In this document: positions 36,501 through 48,600 of the stretch, one piece after another | Layout: each line of letters begins with the position of its first letter | Position numbering within the stretch: the first letter of the stretch is position 1 | Assembly (NCBI GenBank): GCA_911728435.2 | Contig: OU452210.1 | Location: 15,112,442 to 15,176,441 of the forward strand | Direction: 5' to 3' | Length of the DNA: 64,000 nucleotides | DNA from: Apoderus coryli | Lineage: Eukaryota; Arthropoda; Insecta; Coleoptera; Attelabidae | The notes under the pieces: generated by a model | Databases searched by the model: none | What the model was told of the DNA's origin: nothing | Seen by the model: only the letters and a program-made list of their open reading frames with translations | Made by a program: the position numbers and the translations under genes

Positions 36501-37859
36501 GGTTGTAAAAACCGGAAAAATGAAATAAAAATTTAATAAGCGTAAGATGCGAACGCCTACTTGAATAAAGCAAGTAGGTAGGTATGTAATAATTATATAT
36601 AGGGTGATTTAAAACAAAATCATAGGGGTTTAACGTCTAGGGTTTTTGTTATAATTTTTTATCACACGGTATTTCTATACAAAAATGTTTTCTAATATTA
36701 ATAAAGATTCATCGCTCGCACTAGGACAGACTACACTCAATAAGGCAAATTAAATTCATTACAATTTTTAGTTTTAAGTAGAAATATCTCCACCAAATTG
36801 CCATCTAACTCTAATTGCAATTATTCTATACTAATAACTCAACATTCTACGAGTAATTTTTTAAAAAATATAAGATAAACAAATCGCACGCTTTGAAAAC
36901 TATTTCGTTTTGTTATAATTACAGCCTGATTTTTCACGTTTGATTATTTTAAAAAACCGCGAAAAAATAAATAATCGCAAAAGTATTTCTTCAATAAAAA
37001 TAAACGAATTCCATTTCATAAAATAATGTAACTAAATAAAAAATGTACTTGAAACATTCCCCATAATATTTAATTTTGTATTTTGCATGCTGTACGAATT
37101 TGGTAACAAAATGCTTGAATAAATCTCCCAACGATTTTTCTCTAAAAATTAACAGAGATGTACGAGGGCTGTCTTTTTAGTTTGGCATACTTAAAGGACG
37201 CCAAAAGTTTTATTCTTATAATAACAAAATTGTATTTGGCACTGATGTGCATAAAACAAACTTATTCTGCAAAAAAGAGAGCTTTAAGGGCATCACCAAA
37301 GCGATGAGCGTACTATGCTAGTAGTAGTGTGTCATTAATATACTTATGTATTTTAAAGAGTATAGCGAACTTAAATTGCTACTTTGCTTCCTCGGTTTTT
37401 TATTTTCTAATTATACCTAAATATTGCTCAATACTACTAAGTACTACTTAAAATTTGTTTCTAAGAAACTTAAACTGCCTCTTTCCCTTTTCGAGCATTG
37501 ACTTGGCGGGGTTTGTTCAGATTATAGGTACCTAAATAGAAACAATAGCTACTTACTTCGGTTAACAGTTAACTGCCTAATCGTAGAAACAACTACTAAT
37601 AATTTTGCTTTATGAAAATTTCGTATAGGTACCTACCCCGTATTGTGTACTTCTTTTAAAAAAGGATCAATACCTACGCACCACCTGCTCATTTTATAGG
37701 TAGATAAGTAGTTAAGTACCTACCTAGGTATACTAGTTTTGTTAAAACCAAGTTTTAAACTATCTTCCATACATACACATAATATAATATAATGAAACGA
37801 TAAGATACAAATAAAACACTAAGTAGGTATGTAGTTTGTTACTTAAACTAAGTACTTAC
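30600..37859. other. Long non-coding stretch (probable srGAP first intron)
   Basis: Mostly AT-rich without recognisable genes. A somewhat GC-richer patch at 30640-30780 contains CCAAT on the minus strand. Overlapping minus-strand open frames at 31788-32076 are unexplained. A TACGAGGGCTGTCTTTTTAG sequence near 37158 resembles a mariner terminal repeat. Sequence near 37500-37850 is rich in TAGGTA-type simple motifs. Confidence 0.4.
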
Positions 37860-37935
37860 TGTTGAAAAGTAGTAGTTTTCGTGTTGATCCAAGCCGTTTG
37901 ATTGGTGATCTGACTTCTATTTCTTTTTCATCCAT
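37860..37935 (-). CDS. Candidate first coding exon of srGAP (b)
   Basis: ATG at 37933-37935, preceded by an in-frame TAA nine bases upstream, opens 25 codons (MDEKEIEVRSPIKRLGSTRK then LLLFN) that end at a consensus GTAAGT donor in phase 1. Joined to the srGAP exon at 25392 the frame continues with Asn before IRIQLL, and the whole protein would be 1113 residues. Its Lys/Glu-rich start resembles vertebrate srGAP N-termini only loosely. Confidence 0.4.
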
Positions 37936-38220
37936 CGTGATTTAAACTACATAAACTAAGAATCTGGAGACGATGGCACGAGAAATTTCGTTTACTAAAA
38001 TAACTTTGTAAAATACGCCTTCACACTAAGCTCACGTTATTTGAAAATATTTGAAAACAATACAAAATCCAATTAGTTATTAGGTACCTATACCTAGATA
38101 TTCTTATCACAGTGAGGAAAACTTGGCATTTTTAAATTGTAAATTTTACATATAGCTCAAAACAAACAACACAAAACTAGCACTTGCTTATTATTCTTTA
38201 TTCTACGATAACACAAATAA

Positions 38221-38308
38221 TTATTGCCTTTTACTTTTGTTGGAATAAACACACTCGCAAAGCCAGCCGTCCTCTTCGTCGTCGTCTATTTTAACATACA
38301 AAACGCAT
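38221..38308 (-). other. Exon-like segment with acidic reading frame
   Basis: A TTTTCAG acceptor precedes 28 open codons in phase 2 that include VKIDDDEEDGWLCECVYS and end in TAA at 38221. It is GC-richer than its surroundings. It joins the exon at 38785-38899 in frame only if that exon uses a weak GTGTCA donor four bases after its good GTAAGT donor. With the good donor the frame would stop after seven residues. The product, if any, is not recognised. Confidence 0.25.
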
Positions 38309-38784
38309 CTGAAAATAGAATGGAAATGGACAAACGGTTGCTTTCATATATTTCAACTGATTTAAACAATCATGTTATTCGTGAAGTTAGCTGATAGCTC
38401 CATACAAATTGAATAATAGCCTTCATATTCGGCATTAATTTTCGAATAAACTACACAATATAAGCAAAACTTATAAGAGTATTTAAATTTTCAATAATAA
38501 AATTTAATAATTAGGTAGGAAATAGAATAGGATACCAATTAAATATGATAATTTTTGATTTAACAGTTATGCAACACTGAATACACCTCCTAACAATATT
38601 AAAGCTTGTCTGTAATCTTCAACTATATAATAATTATAAAATATCTATCTTGCGTTAAACAATTTAATTAATTAAATGATTATCAATTCATCAAGGCTTG
38701 AAAATGATTAATATTTGGTAATAGTGCTGCGCATTCGCCAAATGATTAAAAGTAAACTTTCAGAGGTTTAAAAGTGACACTTAC

Positions 38785-38899
38785 CTATGTGTATTGAGTC
38801 GTCGAAAAAGTTGTCTTTAATTGAGAGAAAATCATATTTGAAATTTAAACATAATTTCGCCACTGCTTCCTTCCTATTTTCACTGTCGATAATAGCCAT
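38785..38899 (-). CDS. Candidate first coding exon (srGAP c, or an unknown small gene)
   Basis: ATG at 38897-38899 opens 38 codons (starting MAIIDSENRKEAVAKLCL) that end at an excellent AG|GTAAGT donor in phase 1. Joined to the srGAP exon at 25392 it gives Asp-Ile-Arg, matching the Glu/Asp-Ile-Arg of other srGAPs, and a 1126-residue protein. Alternatively it may belong with the exon-like segment at 38221-38308. Its start lies 788 bp from the divergent start at 39687. Confidence 0.4.
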
Positions 38900-38936
38900 A
38901 ATATCAAATCTAACAGTAGTACGCATGTAACGTACT

Positions 38937-39360
38937 CACGTGCCCCTGTTTTTCTTAGGATAAGAAATAATTTTTAATACTTACATACCTAATAGTGTCA
39001 CAAATTATATACATTAAAATCATATCGTACAAAACACCGACTTGAATACTATAAAGAATCAACACAAAACATCCCTGATATTGATTTTGTAAATCAACTT
39101 AACCGCAAAGTATTATTAGTTGCATATCCCATAAAAATTTCAAGTGTGTTGTTTAAATTATAGATGGCTCTGGCTTAACTTTAAACTGCAGGAGTGCAGG
39201 TTGTAAGATTACCAGTTCTGTTGTGTTTTGTATTGGAAAACACCGAAAGGCATCACTGAGACTGTGACTATATTTTGTATTCTATCCCCTCACTTCCGAA
39301 CTCATTCATAGCGCTCACGCTCAGTCGCTGAATTTAATAAGCGATAAACGAATAGTGACA
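38937..39360. promoter_or_regulatory. Candidate bidirectional promoter region
   Basis: Between the divergent ATGs at 38899 (minus) and 39687 (plus) lies sequence with a CACGTG E-box at 38937-38942 and a CG-richer patch at 39285-39345. That patch contains TCAGTC at 39321-39326 on the plus strand, a match to the arthropod initiator. No TATA box at the right distance was seen. Confidence 0.3.
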
Positions 39361-39686
39361 AAACATTTGAAGACAATGACAAAGATGACTAATACGTAAC
39401 TGAAATAATATTAAATAAGCGAATAAACTGAAGAATAATTATCGGAATGAATATAACAAAAACTTAAATTTGTTTGAAGTGAAATATTTATAAGAAATTA
39501 GTGTAGTAGCTACTTAGAGTACAGTTATTTATTCAATTTACTGAAGTAGTATTAACTAGAAAAGTAATTTTATCATAACCTAACATCTATTAAGAATATT
39601 TTTTGTGTTGACTTAATAAGTATTTAATAATAATAATAATAATGATATTTTTAAACAAATAGGTATAGTGTGGAATAGTTTTTACA

Positions 39687-42600
39687 ATGTCAACGAAGAG
39701 TACCTGTGATGTAAATGGTAAGTAACATAATAAATAGGTCTTAATGATGTAGGTATGTTATAATAATAACCATAATAACATGTACTTAATTATTATAGGT
39801 AAATTAGGTATATTATGGAATTATCACGATAACTATTAATTAGTTAACTTTAACATAAATTACCTAGTATACCTCTCTATGTAGTATCAAAACACTGCAA
39901 ATTTTTGCAGACCTTAACCTTACTAAACATAAAATCTGTTAGTTTATTTTGTGAATCGTGTGTACCAATATTGTTTAATTTTGAAGACTTTTTCCATAAT
40001 GTTCATGGGGTTATTACCTATTAATCCATCCATATTTAGCATACAATTTATTGTTAAATTTGATAGGATTTCGCACTTCTTATTTATAATCTTTTACCAC
40101 ACCTGTAAAAGTTATAGATCACTTGAATACTTTTACATTAGATTGTATTCAAGATAAAGTATACTTACTTAAATCATTTAATTAATTTGATGTAAGTAAG
40201 TATATGAGATTAACCTAGGTAGGTACGTAACGAGAGATTATTTTTGCAGACGTCAGTTTTGGGTAAATCAATATTTATTTCTATATTTCATTATTACCTA
40301 ATTATTTTGCAGTTTATTACGTATACAAACCATGCTTTCTTCGGGACGCTACGTTAGGTTGCATTCAAAGGTACCCGGAGATCCTTCTCTATTGATAGAA
40401 TATTTCTTAGCCAGTAGAATGTAGAAGGGCTTAACATTTTTCATGTAATTTCTTTAACATTATCAAATGTATTGTTAAATAAATTTGTTACCAGTTGTCT
40501 AAGTAAGTAGGTATATTGTACTGAGGCGTAAATACTGATTTAAATATTCAAAAAAGAAATATGTAGATACAAGGCCGGCGCCTTTACTTATTGATATAAG
40601 TATGTCTGTACGCATTATTGTTTTGATATAATATTTATACACTCACACAACTAGGTACTTATGTAACTAATAAACTTATTAGCACCTTTGAAAAATACTA
40701 TTAATAAGTATTTTTATCTGTATTTGACCCTAAAACGTTATTTTCTATTTTCTTTAAATTAGATAATTAGAGAAGTAATTCACGGGTTTAGCGAAAGTAT
40801 TGTGTTGTTTTTCATAATAAGTGTTTATTATGTACCTGTATTTTTTTTTTTTTTTGATTTAATGCCAATTATGTTTAGATTTTTTTGCCTTTAACATCAT
40901 CAAGTGTATAGTTAATGTATTTAATGATATATACTGAACTTATAAACATTTAATTCTAATACCTTTTATATATCTACCTAAATGTGTTAAGTGATAAATT
41001 ATCGTTAATCTTTATATGTACATATTAATACATTTCAATTTGCCACTTTCCCCAAGTTTGAGGCTTGATAAATAATTATAAACAATATTCCTCAAGGTTA
41101 TCAGATTCTTCTTTGTGGCTTCCAGGATAGTTACATATGATAGTTCTTCTCCAGGGGAATTGTACAATTTCACAACCCATCAGGCAACGAACAGGTTTCA
41201 ATTTTAATAGTACTAGGAGCTCTGTTATACTGACGTAAAATAAATGTTTAATTTAAATTACATTCAAACGATTAGTTGCTTATTATATTGTTTAAGTAGG
41301 CATCAAAAGTAATTGAAAAAGAAATTTAACGCTAACAACATAAGATAATGTTGATAAATCAAGAGGAATACATCAAGATTGACGGTCAACAGCCTGTTTT
41401 TTTATGTATCTTTACGCGCCGACCTTAAGAAATGAATAGATAAGTACATTTATAGAAATAGTTCTTGAATAAAGCTTTAAGGTATGGTATCTTGAAGAAT
41501 TTTCAATGCATCCATAATAGGCTGCTTAATATTGTTACTCTCTATTTCAAAAATATTAATTGTTTCTTTATTTTTTCGTAGGTAGTACTAGTATTTATTT
41601 TAGCATTATATAACATCTGCTTAGCGAGGTTATTAGGCAAATTGTATGTCAATACTTAATGTAAGTAAATTGAGAAAATATACAGTTAATGTCCATCGAA
41701 TACGTCCACCAGTATATTTGAAGGCCTAATGAGGGTCATTAACATACTTTGTTAAATTTAATTTTTGCAACTAACTACATATTATATTCAACGATATCAT
41801 ATAACAGGTATTAGCGAAAACTAAGTCAATAAAATAATTATTTGATGATAAAACACAAAATACTTATGTATAATTTACGATGTGAGATTAATAATTAGTA
41901 AATACTATTCAGTGGCGTTCCATCTTCTCTAAATGTTTCAAGACATCCTGTATAATGTGACGGAATTTTAAATGCTATTAATTTTTATTGCAAACTATAT
42001 ATAGAAGTTGAACCATCTAACTCATATTATATTAAATTAATTCATTACCAAAGCTAATTACTCCATGGACAAATTCTATTAGGTATTTAGCAACCACATT
42101 TTTATATTAAATTTGTTTTATGAGAAGTACTACATACCTCAATTTCAACAAATTTTCTTAGATAATTCTACATCACATTTTATTTAGGTAATATATTTAT
42201 TGACAAAGAAAATTAAATTTAGATTAAAATCTAATTAAAAAAAATACAATTATGCATCGATCCATCACTTAATTTAAGTTTAGTTTTTAAATTTCGTTTA
42301 AATTAAGTAATGCATTTTATCAATTGACAAGTTAGATCTCCTGTTACAGTCAGATGTTAATTATCTTGTCCAAGTAGTAAATTTGGGTGTACTTTTTTCA
42401 ATTCGAGGAAAATTAATATTGTTTTTAGGCGAATTGTTTTGTTACATTTTCTATCACTGAAATTTGTATAAAATAAATACGCAGCGAAATAAATTCATAT
42501 CGTCTGGTGGATGTTTTAAAATTAAAGGACTCTGCTAATCCCGAGAAGATTTCCATTTTATATAAGGATTGGCTAAGGTCGCTGGTGATTTGAATATTCT

Positions 42601-45600
42601 TAGTCATAGAGTATACTTAGAACTAGAGAATATATTATAACCAGTTCAACTATTTGCTTTATCTACACCGGGTTTGCAAAGGAAGTACTTATAAAATGTA
42701 AAATTATTAAAATATTTTCAATGCAGATTTTATTAAGTATAATAATAATCTAATAACGCTTGGGTGGCTGAAATGTTAATTCAGTTTGCGTAAATGTAAC
42801 TAAATATTATTTTATTATTATTTATATTCCTGTTCTGTTCGTCGTCACACTTTGTTAAACATATTTTTCTGCTGTATAAAATAAAGCCGACTCTGCGTTT
42901 AAACAAAATAAACAAAAATGATAATTATGATATCCTTATAAGGAATATAAAATTTCTTTGAATTATTTTGAAACCAGCCAAAAAGTATTCAAACAGGATA
43001 CAAATTTAGATAACTTAACATGGTATATAATAATGGCGTTATTACATAAAAAAAATACATTCTAATTTATACATTTTTAATTGGAATTAAAATTGTAGCT
43101 CTGAATTTTACTGGGTCCATACTATAGTTGATATAACACTTTATTTGTTATTTGAGAAAATCAAAAAATGTTGTTGTTTTTACAAAAAAAGCACTGGGAC
43201 ATCAGTGTGTATAGTTTAGTGAATTTGCAGCAGAAATAAGATAATTTCGAAATAGATGGATCGAGCGAGGTGAGGTTTTGGCTGGACTTTTCAATATATT
43301 TTGTTAGCGGCTATCAATTTTATTGTTACATTTTTGGTAACAATATGTTTCATTAATTCTAGGCCAAGCAGCAGCTACATCGATGTGCGGCAGTTCTAGG
43401 CCCAATTTTGATGTTTTAAGTGTCTAAGATTGCTTTTGCTTAGACTATGTTGACTCTAGATCTACGATGTCACAAGATATATTGTTTATAAAATATAAAG
43501 ACTTGTAATTGCCTTGTTTGTAGACCAATATTTGACTAATTTAAAGTTTTCACTATTTTTTTATGTATTGAAGTGTGTTAGACTGGTTTCTATAAAAATA
43601 ACTGAACCAGGATAAATATATGGAGTTAAAACGAATCAATCAAGTTACAATTTGACGCAAAAATCAACATATCAGACATGGGCAAATTAAATACTGTTTT
43701 TGTGTAAAAGTCAGTCTTTTTCTTGGTGATGTGGTAAAACGTGCCTCAATATTACTATATGCTCGATTTAAAATATTATCCGATAGTTTATTTTTTTAAA
43801 AAGCATCGGAAGAAGAGGAAGAAGAAATTATATTATTTAATGTTACAGTTTCACATTACACAAGTTGTTATTAATCTAATTCTCAAGTACCTAACTTAAT
43901 ATACCAGGTAGTTAAGCCTACGCACATAAGCCTCAATTAATGTAATTAAATTTTCTTCGTAATTGATTAAGTACTATATCGTTTGAAGTTTCTACGTCAA
44001 AACCTTGGACCAATTTTGAAATAGATAAATAAATGTAAAAGGGAATCGTGTCTGAACCCCATAATACGAAATGTGTCATGTGTCGTTATTATATATTTAA
44101 GGGGTGTTGCCCTTATAATATTGCGGAAGCGGTCAATAAATAAATGAGTAAATAGGTACGTTCATTCGTTGTAAGTAAATTGTTGATAATTTAATAATAT
44201 ATGTGTACTTACAATGCATGTTAAGTTAGCGGAGATCTATATCAATGAAAAATTATGTTTTACAGGGTGTATGCAGATATCATAATATCATTGTCCTGTC
44301 TAAAATTCACAGCCCTTCAGGCACCGGAAAAATTTCAATTTTTTGATGCTTTTGCTCGGTATAGAACTATAGAACGCTATCATTCAAGCCTTAAGAAACT
44401 ATCCTTAATGACACTGTTTTCGCATGTCGTTTGGCATGCAAGTAGCCCTTCATAATATCATTGTCCTGTCTAAATTTCACATCTATCTATCTATCCTTAG
44501 TGACGAAGTAGCCAATACAAATATATTTCGTAAGCAAGACGCATATCTAGTACCAACGCCATAAGCCATAACAAAATAAACAGAGGTATTAACACAGATA
44601 AGTGATAAAAATTAATTATCTGGTTAAAAATCTAAATACACATTACATAATTTATTAAAATATTTAATCAGAAACAAACTGTAAAGTTTTATAGAACCAT
44701 CGAAATTTGCCTGCTATACCGCTGTGGATGTTATATTATTTGTGTCGCATTAATATTTTTAAAAGAATTGAATTAATATTATTTAATGTAGCACTTAATT
44801 GAAAAAATACATTAGTTGTTAAATATACGTATATGTTCAAGTAATAGAGAAGCCCTGCAGCTTTGAGAATAAATGGCCTTTTATAGTTATAAATAATTTC
44901 TGCTCTGTTAAAATACATAATGTCACAGCGACCGCTTTTATTATTTTTTCATCACATATTATTATAGATAGCTAATAAATTTAATATAGACTTTAGACTT
45001 AAGCTATTATAGCTGTACATAGTATGTACAGCATAAGTTAAGCTTTTATTAACATTTCAAATTCTTCTTTATACACGTGTCTTCGGTCTGTGTTGGAAAT
45101 ATATTTTATTTAACGGTACGTATGTGACTAAACATACCTTACTATGCATACCAAGTCGCATTTTCAATGTTAACTACTTAATAGGAAAATTAGTTAGTAG
45201 CAGATTAAAAGATTTAGGACACGCCTAATTAATTAAGACGCTAAATACTCAAATAATACTTATAGTTGACGTAAAATGCTGTCTTTGGAAACAGGGAGTG
45301 AAATTTGACACCAAATAGTACTCTAATCATGCCATGCTTTTCTGATGAAAATTAATTTTTGTTAGTATTAGCTCTGCATATTAAAAAAACGCAAAAAACA
45401 AACTACGTTCTAATAAAGAGGTTATTGATAAGAGAAGGAACATTTTCATAATAAGCCCATCATAAGAGAAGAAGAAGTAGAAGAAAAGAATAATAATAAT
45501 AATAAACGAACATTCATCAAGAAACTTAAATTAGTGTTATAATTAACTAGCGTTTGTCACAATACACCAGTATTTTTTATTAAGAGTGTTCTGCTAGTCA

Positions 45601-48600
45601 TGACGGCATTGTTGCAAAATTAGTTAATCAAAATAACATTAAAATTAAAAACAAATAAGTAGTAAGTAAAAGCATGTTTTAGCTTCTCACGTTGGTACAT
45701 TAGTTTACTTTCCTTATTTTACGTGATAAAACTAAGCGCATTGGATTAAAAAACGATATGCAAATTCTAGAAACCGAATACACAAATTAATTATTGTGAG
45801 TTAAAGTTTACTATACAAGGGCTGGACATTTAATTTACGAGGTCTACCTCAATTCCCACCGGGACTTGTTAGTTTTTTTTGTTCGTAGAGACGTGACCAA
45901 CGAGTTTTGCTTTAAATTTGAAAAAACTTATGCGGACACTATTTAAATGATGCAGAAGGCTTTTAGAGCACAATTCTTTCAAAAATGGCTTACGGATGGC
46001 AAACATTAACAAAGAGAGCGCTAGGAAAAACTCTTACTGTACGACTCGATTTGCAAAAATTTTACGCTTATTTTTTTTGTTAGGTTTTAGTGAGATTTTT
46101 GACTGGTTTTCAATTAAGCGTTTCATAGTGTCTTCATTGAAGTTGTGTGCAGGTGCTTTTTGTGTCCCAGGCCCAAATTAGAAAAGATTATACGGGAAAA
46201 TAATGTGTTTGAAACTAAGTGAATATATTTTCAAAACGACCTTACGACAAATTAAAAATATAAATAGGTTTTTGCATAATAATATATTATTCAATTATTT
46301 CTTATGTTAAAAGCATCTTCAATTCACCATGGGTAAAAGTACTAGGAAAATTAGTTATATTAGAATAGAAAAGATTAATAATTGACAAAAGAAACATTAC
46401 GTTTTTAACTAAAATAATTAAAATTTAACCAAGCGCAACTAATAAAGTCAATTTTGCATATAATATATTAATTTATTAATATGGATATTGAATTATTCAT
46501 ATGTGATTATTTTTTAGTCAAATCAGCTTTTACTTAATTAATGAAATGTGTATACTTACTTAACAATATTAATAATCTAAGCAAGTTGTTTTGTTTAGAT
46601 TTACATGGATCACTGAAAGATAGATTATACAGGGTGCGTAAAGTTTCGCAGTCTGTTCCAATCAAGAACAACAACAATTAGATCAAATTAAGGCTCAGAC
46701 GAGGGTTGTTCATCCATAAAAATGTCGAAGAAATGTTAATTCAATTTTTCATTTTTTTTTATTTTGCAATGATCAAAAATTAAAAATTCATCAAAAAAAA
46801 AATAGAGAAACCCACACACTGCTAGTTGTGTAAATCTTTGACCAGGCAATTTTAACTTCCAAACCTCGCAATGTGGCACAACATCGAAATTCGGGTTCTA
46901 ATAGGAGCCCTAATCGAAAGATGAGGAAAAAATAATAAGCATTTGCTATCGAAAAGAGAATCTACCAAAAATAACTTACTTTATAGATGTTGTGAGGCTC
47001 TAGATGAAAATTCTCGGCAGTTTACGGGTACACAAAACTTTATAAGTACAAATCGTTTTAAATGGAGCGGGAAAACGATTCTATTTATTATTATTTTACT
47101 GTTTTTTACCTCCAGATACTATAGTATTATAAAGATATTACGATCAGGTCTAAATAGGGAAGAAAATATAAGTTTTGAGGTCCTCTGATCGCATGAATAC
47201 CATATTTTTGCAACAGTAAAATGTAAAAATATTTTTTTGCGCATCAGATCAGAATTTTTGGACATTCGGTATATCATCTTAGTGTAGGTAACTATTTTTC
47301 GAATTCTATTATTTGTAACGAAATCGTAAATCCATCTAATAGGCAATTGTTTCATTTATTGAAATATTAGTTAAGAACAGATGTCGAATAAATAGGCAAA
47401 TCTGGTGAGGTTGTTGCTTATTACAGAAAAGGAAAATGCTAATAAGTTTAAATATTTTCGTTTCTAAGCAAAACAGAAAGGGAAACTGGCCTTTCATTCT
47501 CTATATTAAGCCATTTTACCTTTTATACAATAAAAGGAATTCAATAAAGTGTAGATATATGAATAACATATTTTTCTGAAACTAACACTTATTGAATAGA
47601 AGCAAAGGCTATTATCGCCTATGCTGATTGTACTCGTAGAAAGCTGTATTTATTTCGTATTAGTTTTTGCATATCAGATTGTCCACTACATTTTATGCCT
47701 TATTGTCATTTACTTGCAAATAAAATACTCTTATACATATAATATAGAAAATGTCACAATATGTTTCACTATAATACACTTGGGACCCATATCTTGATCA
47801 TGTTAAATTTAGACATTTAATTGATCGGGGTCACCATTATCATACCACTATGTCACGATAGTTAGTGTATTTATTTAGCATAAATACCTATGTGATACAA
47901 GTATCATTGAGCCTTAAGTAAAAGTTGGGTATACTTATCTATATTTTGTTACATTATTTGATGTCTCACTTAAGGCTGTATAAGAGATGGCTATAATAGT
48001 TATATTCTAATTCTTTTTAGCCTATTTATTAATCAACGAAAATTGAAATTTTTAATTTGCCCATAGAAATACCCGTTTCTACACTTTTATCAACCGTTGC
48101 TCTTCAGATAGTGTATTAGGATGTCTTAAGAGTCATTAGTTGCAAAGCAAATGAATAATGTCAAGTTAAACCCAAAATCGTGAGGCAGCATGTCATAATA
48201 ACAACATAACACAATAAAACAAGCTCAGTACTCTGTTCTGTATTAAAGGATTTTTGTAGTACATGCTTGGTTGATTTACTACATCATTATGCAAGTGATA
48301 AAGAATCATTATTTCACACAAGCTGAATGCTCTTTCGTATAGAATAAAAAAAAATACTATACCATAACACACCCTTTGCAATTGTGAATGGCATACTAAT
48401 AATAGAGTAAAAGAAATCAATGGTAAATTAAGTTTAAATGCCAATTAGACTTTATCGAGTATATTTCATAAATCATACCTACTGATGAAATTCGTGATGT
48501 AGACGCCTTTAATTCATGTAAAAGTTAAAAAATATTTCTAAGCTGAAAAAATTACTCCACATTCACACCTATATAGACAGTATGTGCCTTTATGTCTAAG

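Noticed and set aside
37157..37190. ACGAGGGCTGTCTTTTTAG resembling a mariner terminal repeat
   Set aside because: No inverted partner lies nearby and no transposase sequence follows.
45818..46190. Possible mariner element (TACAAGGGCTGGACATTTAA start, then MQKAF-like residues)
   Set aside because: The match to mariner N-terminal sequence is too weak and broken, and no second terminal repeat was found.
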